A DNA stretch of 64,000 nt. It comes from Bacteroidota bacterium (GTDB taxonomy: Bacteria; Bacteroidota; Bacteroidia; B-17B0; Aurantibacillaceae). A program made the translations under genes and the position numbers. Numbering within the stretch: position 1 is the first letter of the stretch; each line of letters starts with the position of its first letter. Positions 9,812 to 19,168 of the stretch are shown here, piece after piece. The notes beneath the pieces were generated by a model that worked only from the letters and a program-made list of their open reading frames with translations, was not told the DNA's origin and searched no databases. Where the stretch lies: positions 1 to 64,000 of the forward strand of contig JADBXZ010000072.1 of NCBI GenBank assembly GCA_020403265.1. The letters run 5' to 3'.

Positions 9812-10777
9812 ATGGTAAATTATAAATCAGATACGGAAGCGATACAGGCTTTTGTAGTTAAATACAAGGAGTTAACTTCCGAAATAGGTAAAGTTATTGT
9901 TGGGCAGGAAGAAACCGTAAAAAATGTACTCATTTCTATTTTTAGTAAAGGACATTGTTTACTTGTTGGCGTGCCGGGTTTAGCTAAAACCTTGTTGGTA
10001 AATACCATTGCTGATGCATTAGGATTAAGTTTTAACCGTATTCAGTTTACACCGGATTTAATGCCCAGTGATATTATTGGTAGCGAAATATTAGATGAGC
10101 AACGTAATTTTAAGTTCATTAAAGGCCCTTTGTTCAGTAGTATTATTTTAGCGGATGAAATTAACCGAACCCCTCCTAAAACCCAAGCAGCGCTGCTGGA
10201 GGCCATGCAAGAAAAACAGGTAACAGCAGCCGGTAAACGTTATCAATTAGATAATCCATTTTTTGTATTGGCAACTCAAAACCCAATTGAACAAGAGGGT
10301 ACTTATCCTTTACCTGAGGCTCAACTTGATCGATTCATGTTTAACATCTGGTTAGATTACCCTTCGTTTAAAGAAGAGTTACAAGTCGTAAAATTAACTA
10401 CCTTGGCTAATACCATTAAAGCTAACAAAGTTTTAAGTGCTGAGGAAATTTTATTTTTTCAGGATTTAGTTAGGAAAGTACCTGTTGCTGACAATGTAAT
10501 AGAATATGCAGTTAAACTGGTTAACAAAACAAGAATTAACGGAGAGTATTGTGCTGATATCACTAAAAAATATTTGCAATGGGGCGCAGGACCAAGAGCT
10601 TCGCAATACTTGATAATTGGTGCCAAATGTCATGCTGCCATTAATGGAAAGTTTAGTCCGGATATTGAAGATGTAAAGGCTATTGCCATCCCAATTTTAA
10701 GACATCGAATTATACGAAATTATAAGGCTGAAGCCGAAGGTGTATCAATTGAAGCTATCATTGAACAACTTTTATAA
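9812..10777 (+). CDS. MoxR-family AAA+ ATPase
   Basis: 321 residues with Walker A GVPGLAKTL (about 53-61), Walker B with DEINR (about 115), sensor region ATQNPIEQEGTYPLPEAQLD and a C-terminal lid. MoxR ATPases act as chaperones for assembly or activation of partner proteins, usually encoded next to DUF58 and VWA-domain genes. Those partners do not follow here: the next gene is an unknown 174-residue protein 22 bp downstream, so the partner is elsewhere or is that protein. Confidence 0.92.
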   Translation: MVNYKSDTEAIQAFVVKYKELTSEIGKVIVGQEETVKNVLISIFSKGHCLLVGVPGLAKTLLVNTIADALGLSFNRIQFTPDLMPSDIIGSEILDEQRNFKFIKGPLFSSIILADEINRTPPKTQAALLEAMQEKQVTAAGKRYQLDNPFFVLATQNPIEQEGTYPLPEAQLDRFMFNIWLDYPSFKEELQVVKLTTLANTIKANKVLSAEEILFFQDLVRKVPVADNVIEYAVKLVNKTRINGEYCADITKKYLQWGAGPRASQYLIIGAKCHAAINGKFSPDIEDVKAIAIPILRHRIIRNYKAEAEGVSIEAIIEQLL

Positions 10778-10799
10778 TTAATTCAAAACAAAGTATGTT

Positions 10800-11324
10800 A
10801 TGAAAAACGGAGATAACGCTGACGATTTTTTTCTTGAACCGGAGCCAATTGATCCGAAGAAACTTTTTAATGAAGAGGAATACTCAACATTAATTGTTAA
10901 TCGCGAGGGATTCGATAAAAAACAAAATGATACAGCTGATTTAATTGAATCACTTTTCGAAAAAAAATTAACACGCCAGGAATTTGAGCAAATTGTTGAA
11001 GGTTTAAAAAAAGCCAATGCTCAAAAGATGTTAGTTGACGCAATTGAGGGCACAAACAACGTTCACGAACAAACTGTTCTTGCCCAAGCAGCCTGGGAAT
11101 CTGGATTAGACTTTAGCACTCATTTTATGTTTTTTGTTTCATTGGCTTGTAGCTCTGATGCAATGTTGTCGTTGGAGGCACTAACTGTAATTGAAAGTAC
11201 TGAAACAAAAATAGAATCTGATGTGCTGATGAAAGCAATTAGTATAGCTTCAAATTCAACCAATATTAACTCCATGGTAAAAGAAGATCTATTGATCAAT
11301 TTGCAATCTAGATTGGAGTCATGA
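10800..11324 (+). CDS. Conserved-looking cytoplasmic protein of unknown function
   Basis: 174 residues, acidic and helical, with no signal peptide or membrane segment. It lies 22 bp after the MoxR gene, and its stop overlaps the start of ndh by 4 bp (ATGA), so the three genes are probably co-transcribed. The C-terminal half, rich in short helices, resembles a HEAT/armadillo-like helical repeat in composition only. No function is assigned. Confidence 0.7.
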   Translation: MKNGDNADDFFLEPEPIDPKKLFNEEEYSTLIVNREGFDKKQNDTADLIESLFEKKLTRQEFEQIVEGLKKANAQKMLVDAIEGTNNVHEQTVLAQAAWESGLDFSTHFMFFVSLACSSDAMLSLEALTVIESTETKIESDVLMKAISIASNSTNINSMVKEDLLINLQSRLES

Positions 11325-12610
11325 AAAAGATTGTCATCATTGGCGCAGGATTTGCCGGTTTGAGATTGGCAAGAAAGTTGTCAAAACTTAAACAATTTGA
11401 AATTTGGTTAATTGACAAGAACAACTACCATCAATTCCAACCTCTCTTTTATCAGGTTGCTACTTCGGGTTTAGAACCAAGTTCTATCTCATTTCCTCTT
11501 CGTAAGCTGTTTCAAAACAAGAAAAACGTTTATCTAAGATGTGCAACTGTTACCAATATAAATGCTGAACAAAAATTTATCGAAACAACTGTTGGTGCAA
11601 TTGATTTTGATTTTTTGGTGATTGCAAACGGCGCAACAACCAATTACTTTAACAACGAACAAATTAAAAGTAATGCGTTTCCAATGAAATCTGTTAGCGA
11701 AGCTTTGTACATCAGAAATCAAATTTTACAAAATATCGAGCATGCATTAATTCAACCAAAGGAGAAGCAGAACGAATACCTTAGTGTGGCTATTGTTGGA
11801 GCAGGGCCTACTGGTGTTGAATTAAGCGGTGCTTTAGCAGAACTTAAGAGAAAAATTCTTCCGAAAGATTACCCCGAGCTTGATTTTACAAAAATGACGA
11901 TAACACTAATTGAGGCTGCACCGAGGGTTTTAGCTGCAATGAGTGAAGTGTCTTCGATCAAAGCAAAAGAATACTTAGAAAGCTTAGGAGTTCATGTGCT
12001 AACATCAACTTCTGTTTTAGCATTCAATGGTGAAGAGATAATGCTTTCAAATCAAACATCCTTCAGAGCAAGAAATTTCATCTGGGCAGCAGGGGTAACT
12101 GCTAATCAAATTAATGGCTTACCGGATGAGGTAAAAGGGAGAGGAAATAGGATTAAGGTGAATCGATACAGTCAAATAGATAATTTTGACAATCTGTTTG
12201 CGATTGGTGATGTTGCTTTAATGGCTACAGAAAAATATCCGAATGGTCATCCACAGGTTGCAACGGTTGCCAACGAACAAGCAGATCAATTGTATAAGAA
12301 TCTTTTGAAATTAATTAAAAAGGAATCTCTTATGCCTTTCGAATACAGTGATAAAGGTAGTATGGCCACGATTGGAAGACATTTAGCAGTTGTTGAATTA
12401 CCAATTGTAAAATTTCAAGGGATCATTGCCTGGCTATTTTGGATGTTTTTACATCTGATGTTAATTTTAGGTGTAAAAAATAAATTACTTGTTTTTATTA
12501 ATTGGCTTTGGAAATACTTTACCTTCGACCAATCATTAAGATTAATTATAAAACCGTTTTCGTTAAAAAAAACAACTACTTATGAAAGTGAACAGCCAAC
12601 TCGAAGCTAA
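11321..12610 (+). CDS. ndh: Type II NADH dehydrogenase (NDH-2), FAD-dependent NAD(P)/FAD oxidoreductase
   Basis: 429 residues with an N-terminal FAD-binding motif (IIGAGFAGL, residues 6-14), a central NADH-binding motif (GAGPTGVELSGALAEL, about 160), the FAD-contacting AIGDVA, and a hydrophobic amphipathic C-terminus (about 365-410) for membrane attachment. NDH-2 passes electrons from NADH to quinone without pumping protons. It overlaps the preceding gene by 4 bp and the following fahA by 29 bp. Confidence 0.92.
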   Translation: MKKIVIIGAGFAGLRLARKLSKLKQFEIWLIDKNNYHQFQPLFYQVATSGLEPSSISFPLRKLFQNKKNVYLRCATVTNINAEQKFIETTVGAIDFDFLVIANGATTNYFNNEQIKSNAFPMKSVSEALYIRNQILQNIEHALIQPKEKQNEYLSVAIVGAGPTGVELSGALAELKRKILPKDYPELDFTKMTITLIEAAPRVLAAMSEVSSIKAKEYLESLGVHVLTSTSVLAFNGEEIMLSNQTSFRARNFIWAAGVTANQINGLPDEVKGRGNRIKVNRYSQIDNFDNLFAIGDVALMATEKYPNGHPQVATVANEQADQLYKNLLKLIKKESLMPFEYSDKGSMATIGRHLAVVELPIVKFQGIIAWLFWMFLHLMLILGVKNKLLVFINWLWKYFTFDQSLRLIIKPFSLKKTTTYESEQPTRS

Positions 12611-13841
12611 ATTATCTGTAACACCTGATTCTGATTTTTCAATTTACAATATTCCATTTGGAATCTATTCGGACGATACTGTTCAACATAGAGCTTGTTC
12701 CGCAATTGGAGATTACATTATTGATTTATACGAGCTGGAAAGTTTGGATGTATTTGATTTAAACAGATCTGTTTTTTTACAACCTTACCTCAATGATTTT
12801 ATTGCTCTTGGGAAAACAGTGACCAATGGTGTCCGGCTTAAGATACAAGACCTACTAACTTCTGAAAATACTAATTTGGTAACAGATGAGAAATTATTTA
12901 AAACTATTTTTAAGAAACAAAATCAAGTAAATATGTTAATGCCTGTTAAAGTAGGAGACTATACCGATTTTTACAGTAGCATTGATCACGCCACAAATGT
13001 TGGCACCATGTTCAGAGATCCGGCCAATGCATTACTTCCTAACTGGAAACATCTTCCGGTTGGGTATCATGGGCGTGCTTCTTCCATTTGTGTTAGTGGT
13101 CATTCATTTCATCGTCCAAAAGGTCAGCAAAAGCCTGCTGACGCTGAATTACCGGTTTTTGGACCAAGTAAGTTGTTGGATATTGAGTTGGAAACTGCAT
13201 TTATAATAGGTAAATCAACTAAAATGGGTGAGAGTGTTAGCACTGAGCAAGCTGATAATTATATTTTCGGGATGGTTTTATTTAACGATTGGAGTGCCAG
13301 AGATATTCAAACTTGGGAATATGTCCCTTTAGGACCATTTTTAGCCAAGAACTTTGCCAGTACAGTTTCTCCTTGGATAATTACGCTGGAAGCATTGGAG
13401 CCTTTCAGAGTTAAAGGCTATGACCAAAACCCTACGTTATTACCTTATTTGCAATATAAAGGTCAAAAAAATCTTGATATTGCCTTGGAAGTGTTTTTAA
13501 CTCCTAAAGGCGGTGAGGCTACCAAAATATGTACCAGCAATTATAAATACATGTATTACACGATGGAACAGCAATTGGCGCATCATACTGTTAATGGTTG
13601 TAACATTAATGTAGGTGATATGATGGCGAGTGGAACTATTAGTGGTCCTGAACCTCATGAATACGGAAGTATGCTTGAGTTAACTTGGCGTGGTACTAAG
13701 CCAATTAAGTTAAAGGATGGTAGTGAGCGAAAATTTGTAAATGATTTTGATACAATCACCATCAAAGGAGTTTGTGAACGCGATGGAATAAGGATAGGTT
13801 TTGGTGAGTGTAAAGCCACCTTGTTACCTTCTAAGGACTGA
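12582..13841 (+). CDS. fahA: Fumarylacetoacetase (tyrosine/phenylalanine catabolism)
   Basis: 419 residues, full length for the family. The N-terminal SH3-like domain has the DSDFSIYNIPFG signature (17-28). The catalytic domain has DYTDFYSSIDHA (126-137), containing the catalytic His, metal ligands, and the conserved NDWSARDIQTWEY and SGTISGPE segments. It hydrolyses fumarylacetoacetate to fumarate and acetoacetate, the last step of tyrosine degradation. The start codon lies inside the 3' end of ndh; an unusual pairing but the reading frame is intact. Confidence 0.95.
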   Translation: MKVNSQLEAKLSVTPDSDFSIYNIPFGIYSDDTVQHRACSAIGDYIIDLYELESLDVFDLNRSVFLQPYLNDFIALGKTVTNGVRLKIQDLLTSENTNLVTDEKLFKTIFKKQNQVNMLMPVKVGDYTDFYSSIDHATNVGTMFRDPANALLPNWKHLPVGYHGRASSICVSGHSFHRPKGQQKPADAELPVFGPSKLLDIELETAFIIGKSTKMGESVSTEQADNYIFGMVLFNDWSARDIQTWEYVPLGPFLAKNFASTVSPWIITLEALEPFRVKGYDQNPTLLPYLQYKGQKNLDIALEVFLTPKGGEATKICTSNYKYMYYTMEQQLAHHTVNGCNINVGDMMASGTISGPEPHEYGSMLELTWRGTKPIKLKDGSERKFVNDFDTITIKGVCERDGIRIGFGECKATLLPSKD

Positions 13842-14014
13842 TTTAGCAGATTTTATTTTATTTTTAGTGCCTTGTTTGAGCTGAAATTGATGCCAGAAAT
13901 GCGCCTGTTATTGTTAGTTAAAATTCAATAACTCTGATTTTTATATTAGTTTAAATGTAATTTTTTTGCGAAATTAGTATTTCCTTATTGTAAATAATTA
14001 AATAAATATATATC

Positions 14015-14410
14015 ATGGAAGTAGTAGGAACACTTAAAGCAAAGTTCGATACGCAGAAAGTAAGCGAACGATTCACAAAAAGAGAATTTGTAGTAACAAC
14101 TGAGGCAAACACACCTTACCCACAACACGTTAGTTTTCAGATTACACAAGATAAATGCTCTATTTTAGATCAGTACAATGTTGGTGATGAATTAAGAATT
14201 CAATTTAATTTAAGAGGCAGAGAATGGAATGGTCCGCAAGGAATAAAGTATTTTAATACGTTGGAAGCCTGGAGAGTAGAAAAATTTCAACCCGGTAACA
14301 GTTCAAGCAACACCAATCAATCATCTAATCAATCAAGCAATGGTGCCCCGGTAGCAACTAACCCGGTTTTTGCTAATAACTTGGATGATAACGACGATTT
14401 ACCATTTTAA
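14015..14410 (+). CDS. DUF3127 family protein with SSB-like acidic C-terminal tail
   Basis: 131 residues. The N-terminal part (about 1-92) matches the DUF3127 pattern, opening VVGTLKAKFDTQKVSERFTKRE with RGREWNGPQG later, and reads like an OB-type beta barrel. A Ser/Asn/Gln-rich linker (about 95-120) leads to the terminal DDNDDLPF. In single-stranded DNA-binding protein the equivalent acidic DDDIPF-type tip docks many repair and replication enzymes, so a DNA-maintenance role is inferred. The role of DUF3127 itself is not established. Confidence 0.85.
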   Translation: MEVVGTLKAKFDTQKVSERFTKREFVVTTEANTPYPQHVSFQITQDKCSILDQYNVGDELRIQFNLRGREWNGPQGIKYFNTLEAWRVEKFQPGNSSSNTNQSSNQSSNGAPVATNPVFANNLDDNDDLPF

Positions 14411-14432
14411 ATTTAAATCAGTAAAATTAAAG

Positions 14433-14457
14433 GCGGAGTTATTACTCCGCTTTTTTA
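14433..14457 (+). terminator. Rho-independent terminator
   Basis: GCGGAGT-TATT-ACTCCGC followed by T6, directly after the DUF3127 gene and about 10 bp before the asparaginase start. Confidence 0.9.
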
Positions 14458-14466
14458 TTTAATACC

Positions 14467-15504
14467 ATGGCAAACAAGAAAAGTAAGGTTTTGATCATTT
14501 ATACCGGCGGGACAATTGGAATGATTCAAGACCCGCACACAGGCGAGTTAAAACCATTTGATTTTAATACCTTAACCGGGCAAATACCGGAACTAAAAAA
14601 ATTCGATATTGATTTATCATCCATTTCATTTAAAAAACCAATAGACAGCAGTAACATGCATCCAGATGTTTGGATTGAATTGGTGAATATGATAAAGACA
14701 AATTACAATAAAGTAGATGGATTTGTTATTTTGCATGGTAGTGATACCATGAGTTATACTGCCAGTGCACTAAGTTTTATGTTACAGAATTTAAACAAAC
14801 CTATAGTATTAACCGGTTCACAATTACCAATAGGGATTATCAGAACAGACGGGAAAGAAAATTTAATTACAGCTATTGAAATTGCCGCGACTAAACATAA
14901 AGAACAATCGGTTGTAAAGGAAGTTTGTATTTATTTTGAGTATAAACTGTACAGAGGAAACCGAACCATTAAATACAATTCGCAACATTTTGACGCATTT
15001 AAATCACCTAATTATCCGGCATTGGCAGAAGCAGGCATCAACATTGATTACAATTCTCACGCCCTATTTAAACCTGAGCCTGGCAAAACTTTGGTCATTC
15101 ATACCAAACTTGATAATGATATTGCAGTTCTGAAATTATTTCCGGGGATTAGTAAAAAAATAACTCAAAGCATATTACAAACCAAAGGCATTAAAGCAGT
15201 GATCATGGAAACTTTTGGTGCCGGAAACGCAACTACTCAAGCCTGGTTTATTGAGGAGTTACAAAAAACAATAGAGCGTGGTGTGGTGGTTTTAAATATA
15301 ACGCAATGTTTAGAAGGCGAAGTGGTGCAAGGAAAATATGAAACAAGTTCTCAATTAAAACGAATTGGCGTTATTGGTGGAGGTGATCTAACGTTTGAAG
15401 CGGCAATCACAAAATTAATGTATTTGTTAGGTAAAGGATTAAAAGGTAAACAACTTACAAAAGAATTGCAGCAGAATATTGCGGGTGAATTAACTGTTAA
15501 TTGA
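14467..15504 (+). CDS. ansA: Type I L-asparaginase
   Basis: 345 residues, cytoplasmic (no signal peptide). The first catalytic Thr is in IIYTGGTIGM (about 9-18) and the second catalytic Thr-Asp pair in HGSDTMSYT (about 95-103), both hallmarks of L-asparaginases. A later Gly-rich motif (TFGAGNA) and length fit the type I (AnsA) class. It hydrolyses asparagine to aspartate and ammonia. Confidence 0.95.
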   Translation: MANKKSKVLIIYTGGTIGMIQDPHTGELKPFDFNTLTGQIPELKKFDIDLSSISFKKPIDSSNMHPDVWIELVNMIKTNYNKVDGFVILHGSDTMSYTASALSFMLQNLNKPIVLTGSQLPIGIIRTDGKENLITAIEIAATKHKEQSVVKEVCIYFEYKLYRGNRTIKYNSQHFDAFKSPNYPALAEAGINIDYNSHALFKPEPGKTLVIHTKLDNDIAVLKLFPGISKKITQSILQTKGIKAVIMETFGAGNATTQAWFIEELQKTIERGVVVLNITQCLEGEVVQGKYETSSQLKRIGVIGGGDLTFEAAITKLMYLLGKGLKGKQLTKELQQNIAGELTVN

Positions 15505-15581
15505 AGATGTTTTTAGCAGAATGCTATTTACTTTTGATTAATCCACCTAATAATTATTATTAAAATTTGATAGTGAGAAAT

Positions 15582-18500
15582 TTATCTGATGACTTTTATG
15601 TGCCCGGAAAAGTAGTGCATTTTGCCTGTCAAATCTTTAACTGATATTTTCCATACATAGACGTCGTTTTTTACAGGTTCTGAACTGCCTTTAAAATAAC
15701 CTTTCCAACCAACTGAAGTATTATCCGTTGTAAAAATCAACTCTCCCCATCTGTCATAAATTTCAAAATTATAATTGGATGTTTGCCAGCCTTCTCCCAA
15801 TGGAATAAAAGTGTCATTCAGATCGTCTGCATTAGGAGTAAATGCATTGGGCGCATAAAATGTAAAGTTTGGCTCAACTTTAATAATCTTATAAATTGTG
15901 TCGACACATGCACCATTAGTCGCTAAAAGTGTTATTAGATAATTACCTGGTTCTGAAAATAGAAAAATAGGATTTGTTAAATTCGAGTTACCCATACTGC
16001 CAAAATCCCAACTATAATTTGTTGCTCCTGACGACAGATTTTGAAAGACTACATTGGCAGAATTTTGGCTAAAAACATTTCCTGAAGTGTAAAAATCTGC
16101 TATAGGTGTTTGTGAAACTGTGATAATGTTTGTTAATGTGTTTGTTAATGAACAACCTGAAGCTGTAAATATTGTGTTTGTTACTGTGAAGGATCCAGCT
16201 CTTGTATAACAATACTCCGTACTAATTGAATTAGCATTGGTGCCATTACCGAAGTTCCAAATTGAATTTAAAATATTTGAATTATTTGTTGTAGCAGTAT
16301 TTGTAAAACGAACACATAATGGCGAACAACCGCTATAAATGTTCGCAATTAGAGAAGAGTTTGGTAAATAATCTAGAATTACATTTACAGTTGCAGAAGC
16401 AGGCACCAAACAAGCATCAATTACAGTTATCGTATAAACAAGAGAAGTGGTGGGGCTTATAACAATTTGTGGCGTGTTACCTGCATTTAATGACCAAGAA
16501 TAGTTAATATTACCTAATCCTCCATTTGCAAACGCACTGAGCGTAAATGAACTTGTAGGACAAACAGTTATGCTTGGTGTAACCGACACAGTTAAAGGAG
16601 TTGAAACCTGTATGGTAGAAGTTGTAGGAGGCGAAAGACAACCATTTGCATCTGTGACGGTTAAAGAAAATGCGGTTGTTACCGGAGGATTTACTAAAAT
16701 GGAAACAGAAGAACTTATAGTACCATTCCAATTATAATTGAAGGGGGCTATACCGCCTGTAACAGAAGCAGATAAAATCCCGTTAGCACCATTACATAAT
16801 GTTAAAGAATTTATACTGGCAATTACTTGATTAGGTTGATTTATTGTTGCACTTAGTGAGGTTGTACAACCATTATTATCACTAATACTCACAGAATAAT
16901 TACCGGAAATTAAATTATTTTGAAATGGATTATTGCTTAATGCAGGTGTCCAGTTGTAATTATATAAAGAACTACCACCATTTGCCATGACGTTAATCGC
17001 GCCATTTGCTTGACCATAACAATTAACATTTGTTAATGAAAGTACGGCAGAAACGCCTGAGCTTGGCTGCTGAACTGAGGTGGTAACAGTTAAGGAGCAG
17101 TTTTTCGAATCTGTTACAACAGCTGTATAAGTGCCTGCGGTTAAATTAGATGCTATGCTATTGTTTCCACCAAAAGGTAACCACGTATAATTATAAACAG
17201 CAGTACCTCCTGATACATTTATGGCTGAGGAGCCCGTATTTCCGCCAAAGCACAAAACATTGGTGCTATTAATTGCAGCGTTGAGCGGGGCATTCGGTTG
17301 TAATATTTGAAATGTTTGGGACGCTGAGCAACCAGTAGCGTCTGTTGAATTTAAAGTATAAGTGCCGGCAGATAAATTATTCACGGAACTTCCTGTACTT
17401 CCAGAAGGTACCCAGGAATAACTGTAAGGTGAAGTTCCTCCAAAATTGGTAGCGCTTGCGCTTCCGGTTGTTTGACCAAAACAATTAATACTATTCTGAC
17501 TGATACTTAATGAAAATGGAACTAAAGGTTGTGCAATTTGAAGTGTTATGGTTTGAATGCAATTACCTGCAGCTACCGTAATTGAGTATACACCTGCCGA
17601 TAAATTTGTAGCAACCGAATTGCTACCACCGGCTGGTAACCATGTGTAAGTGAATGGGCCAGGCACTCCAAGGCTTGTGACTGTGCCTGAGCCGTTGTTT
17701 CCATTAAAACAATCAACACTTTTCGTTTGGGCAGTTAAAGTTAAGGTGTTTACGTTAGTAATGGCAAAAGTAGAACTTAAAATGCAACTGTTTGAAGACA
17801 TTGAAATAACCGTATATATACCTTGGCATAAAGATGATACGCTATTAGTTGTTATATTCATTGGGCTCCATGTAAAGGAGTATGGGGCTAAGGCGCCAGT
17901 AGCAGAAATTGTTGCTAAACCTGAACAAAAACAATTTGAATTTGTATATGAGGTGGTAATGCCAAAAGGTTGTAAGGCAGCACAACCGTTGTTCATGGAA
18001 TTTATCCAGGCGGCATTAGCCGGGCTGTTTGGAAAACCGGGTGTTTCATTTCCTGATACTGATTGATTAACCCAATTAGCTTGATTCGAAGGATTATTAT
18101 TAACAGAATTGAGGTTAGATTGTACCATGCCTCCCGCATTACCGGCAAAATAAATCAAAGTCCCTGTATTATTATTGCCCCAACTAACACCGTGAATTAA
18201 ACCACCAGTTGGCGTAATTGTTTGAAACGAGTCACCTCCGTTAGCCATTGCAACTTCGTTCCAGCTTCCTCCACAGTTTGAAAAAGTAGAACCAAATGGG
18301 TATAAGGATGTGCCTGTATTTGGCGCAGTGGATATTCGTTCAAGTAGTGTGCAATCACTTATAGGGATAATAAGTCTACAATTGCCATCGGCCATTGATA
18401 AATCGTTAGGTGGAATTGATGAGTTAATGTCGTTGTCGTTATAAAAAACGATAATAGTACCAGCAGGGATATTTTGCCAAAAAGCTATATTTTTAAGCCT

Positions 18501-18740
18501 TACACATCCAGAGGCAATTCCAACGCCAGCTCCGGTAGCAAAGTTACCATTGTTGTCATCGATAATATAATTTCTTAAATCAACAGTAGATATTGCATTG
18601 CAGGTTACATTTCCAACAACTACTAATTCAACATATTCCTTTTGCCCGGAGGCACCTTGAGAGACCTCGTTTACTACGATTTGAGAATTTAGACTACAAG
18701 TGAAAAATAAGAAAAAAAATATCTTTATTTTGTGCCTCAT
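15582..18740 (-). CDS. Giant secreted protein with lamin-tail-like domain, SprB-type repeats, PKD domain and T9SS type B sorting domain
   Basis: 1052 residues. A signal peptide ends near CSLNSQ. Residues about 20-250 start IVVNEVSQGASGQKEYVELV, typical of a lamin-tail domain. About 260-720 is a run of six SprB-like repeats, each with a YxYxWxP core and a YTVxVTDxxxC end. A PKD-like part follows (about 770-960, NYSWDFGSMGN), then a CHU_C type B sorting domain (about 965-1052) with NAFTPNADDLNDTFIP and IYDRWGELIF. It is exported by T9SS to the surface, probably as an adhesin. SprB repeats relate it to gliding adhesins. Confidence 0.9.
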   Translation of the reverse strand: MRHKIKIFFFLFFTCSLNSQIVVNEVSQGASGQKEYVELVVVGNVTCNAISTVDLRNYIIDDNNGNFATGAGVGIASGCVRLKNIAFWQNIPAGTIIVFYNDNDINSSIPPNDLSMADGNCRLIIPISDCTLLERISTAPNTGTSLYPFGSTFSNCGGSWNEVAMANGGDSFQTITPTGGLIHGVSWGNNNTGTLIYFAGNAGGMVQSNLNSVNNNPSNQANWVNQSVSGNETPGFPNSPANAAWINSMNNGCAALQPFGITTSYTNSNCFCSGLATISATGALAPYSFTWSPMNITTNSVSSLCQGIYTVISMSSNSCILSSTFAITNVNTLTLTAQTKSVDCFNGNNGSGTVTSLGVPGPFTYTWLPAGGSNSVATNLSAGVYSITVAAGNCIQTITLQIAQPLVPFSLSISQNSINCFGQTTGSASATNFGGTSPYSYSWVPSGSTGSSVNNLSAGTYTLNSTDATGCSASQTFQILQPNAPLNAAINSTNVLCFGGNTGSSAINVSGGTAVYNYTWLPFGGNNSIASNLTAGTYTAVVTDSKNCSLTVTTSVQQPSSGVSAVLSLTNVNCYGQANGAINVMANGGSSLYNYNWTPALSNNPFQNNLISGNYSVSISDNNGCTTSLSATINQPNQVIASINSLTLCNGANGILSASVTGGIAPFNYNWNGTISSSVSILVNPPVTTAFSLTVTDANGCLSPPTTSTIQVSTPLTVSVTPSITVCPTSSFTLSAFANGGLGNINYSWSLNAGNTPQIVISPTTSLVYTITVIDACLVPASATVNVILDYLPNSSLIANIYSGCSPLCVRFTNTATTNNSNILNSIWNFGNGTNANSISTEYCYTRAGSFTVTNTIFTASGCSLTNTLTNIITVSQTPIADFYTSGNVFSQNSANVVFQNLSSGATNYSWDFGSMGNSNLTNPIFLFSEPGNYLITLLATNGACVDTIYKIIKVEPNFTFYAPNAFTPNADDLNDTFIPLGEGWQTSNYNFEIYDRWGELIFTTDNTSVGWKGYFKGSSEPVKNDVYVWKISVKDLTGKMHYFSGHIKVIR

Positions 18741-19168
18741 GATTTAACTTTAATTTCAAGCGGCTTCTTACAAAATAAATTTGTAGTCAAGGGTGATCAC
18801 TTTTTTTGCTCTGTAAATGTATTACTTTATAGGCTTTTGGACATCGAACTGATGTTACGTTTATGTGAAATTTTATTAACTAAAAATTTAATTGAAACGC
18901 TTTTATCTAATTTATATTAATAAGCTTAAACTAAGGTTATCTAATACCTAAATCATCTAAAATGGCCTGTATTTTCAACCCCCTGCTCTTCCTCGTTTAA
19001 CAATTTGTAAAGAGGATGTTTTAAAAAGGGTTTTTACAGAGCCTAATAAAGTAATTTATAGCAGTTTAAAAAATTTAATTTATTTCCCTTCGATACAATC
19101 GCAACGCTAAAACATTCTCGTTTCCGTTTCACTCAAACGAGGATGAGTGCGGGGCGGGTTAGTTGGTA
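18741..19168. other. 428-bp intergenic region without a gene
   Basis: This separates the SprB-repeat protein gene from a glycosyltransferase gene, both on the minus strand. No convincing open frame was found. It contains an inverted repeat CTCGTTT (19117-19123) / AAACGAG (19135-19141), but no T run follows on either strand. It presumably holds the promoter of the secreted-protein gene and the end of the glycan operon. Confidence 0.5.

Noticed and set aside
17650-18066. 138-codon plus-strand frame inside the SprB-repeat protein gene
   Set aside because: It is a shadow of the repetitive minus-strand gene; composition follows the opposite frame.
19117-19147. Inverted repeat CTCGTTT/AAACGAG as a terminator
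   Set aside because: There is no T run on either strand and no gene needing a terminator on the plus strand; left only as a remark.
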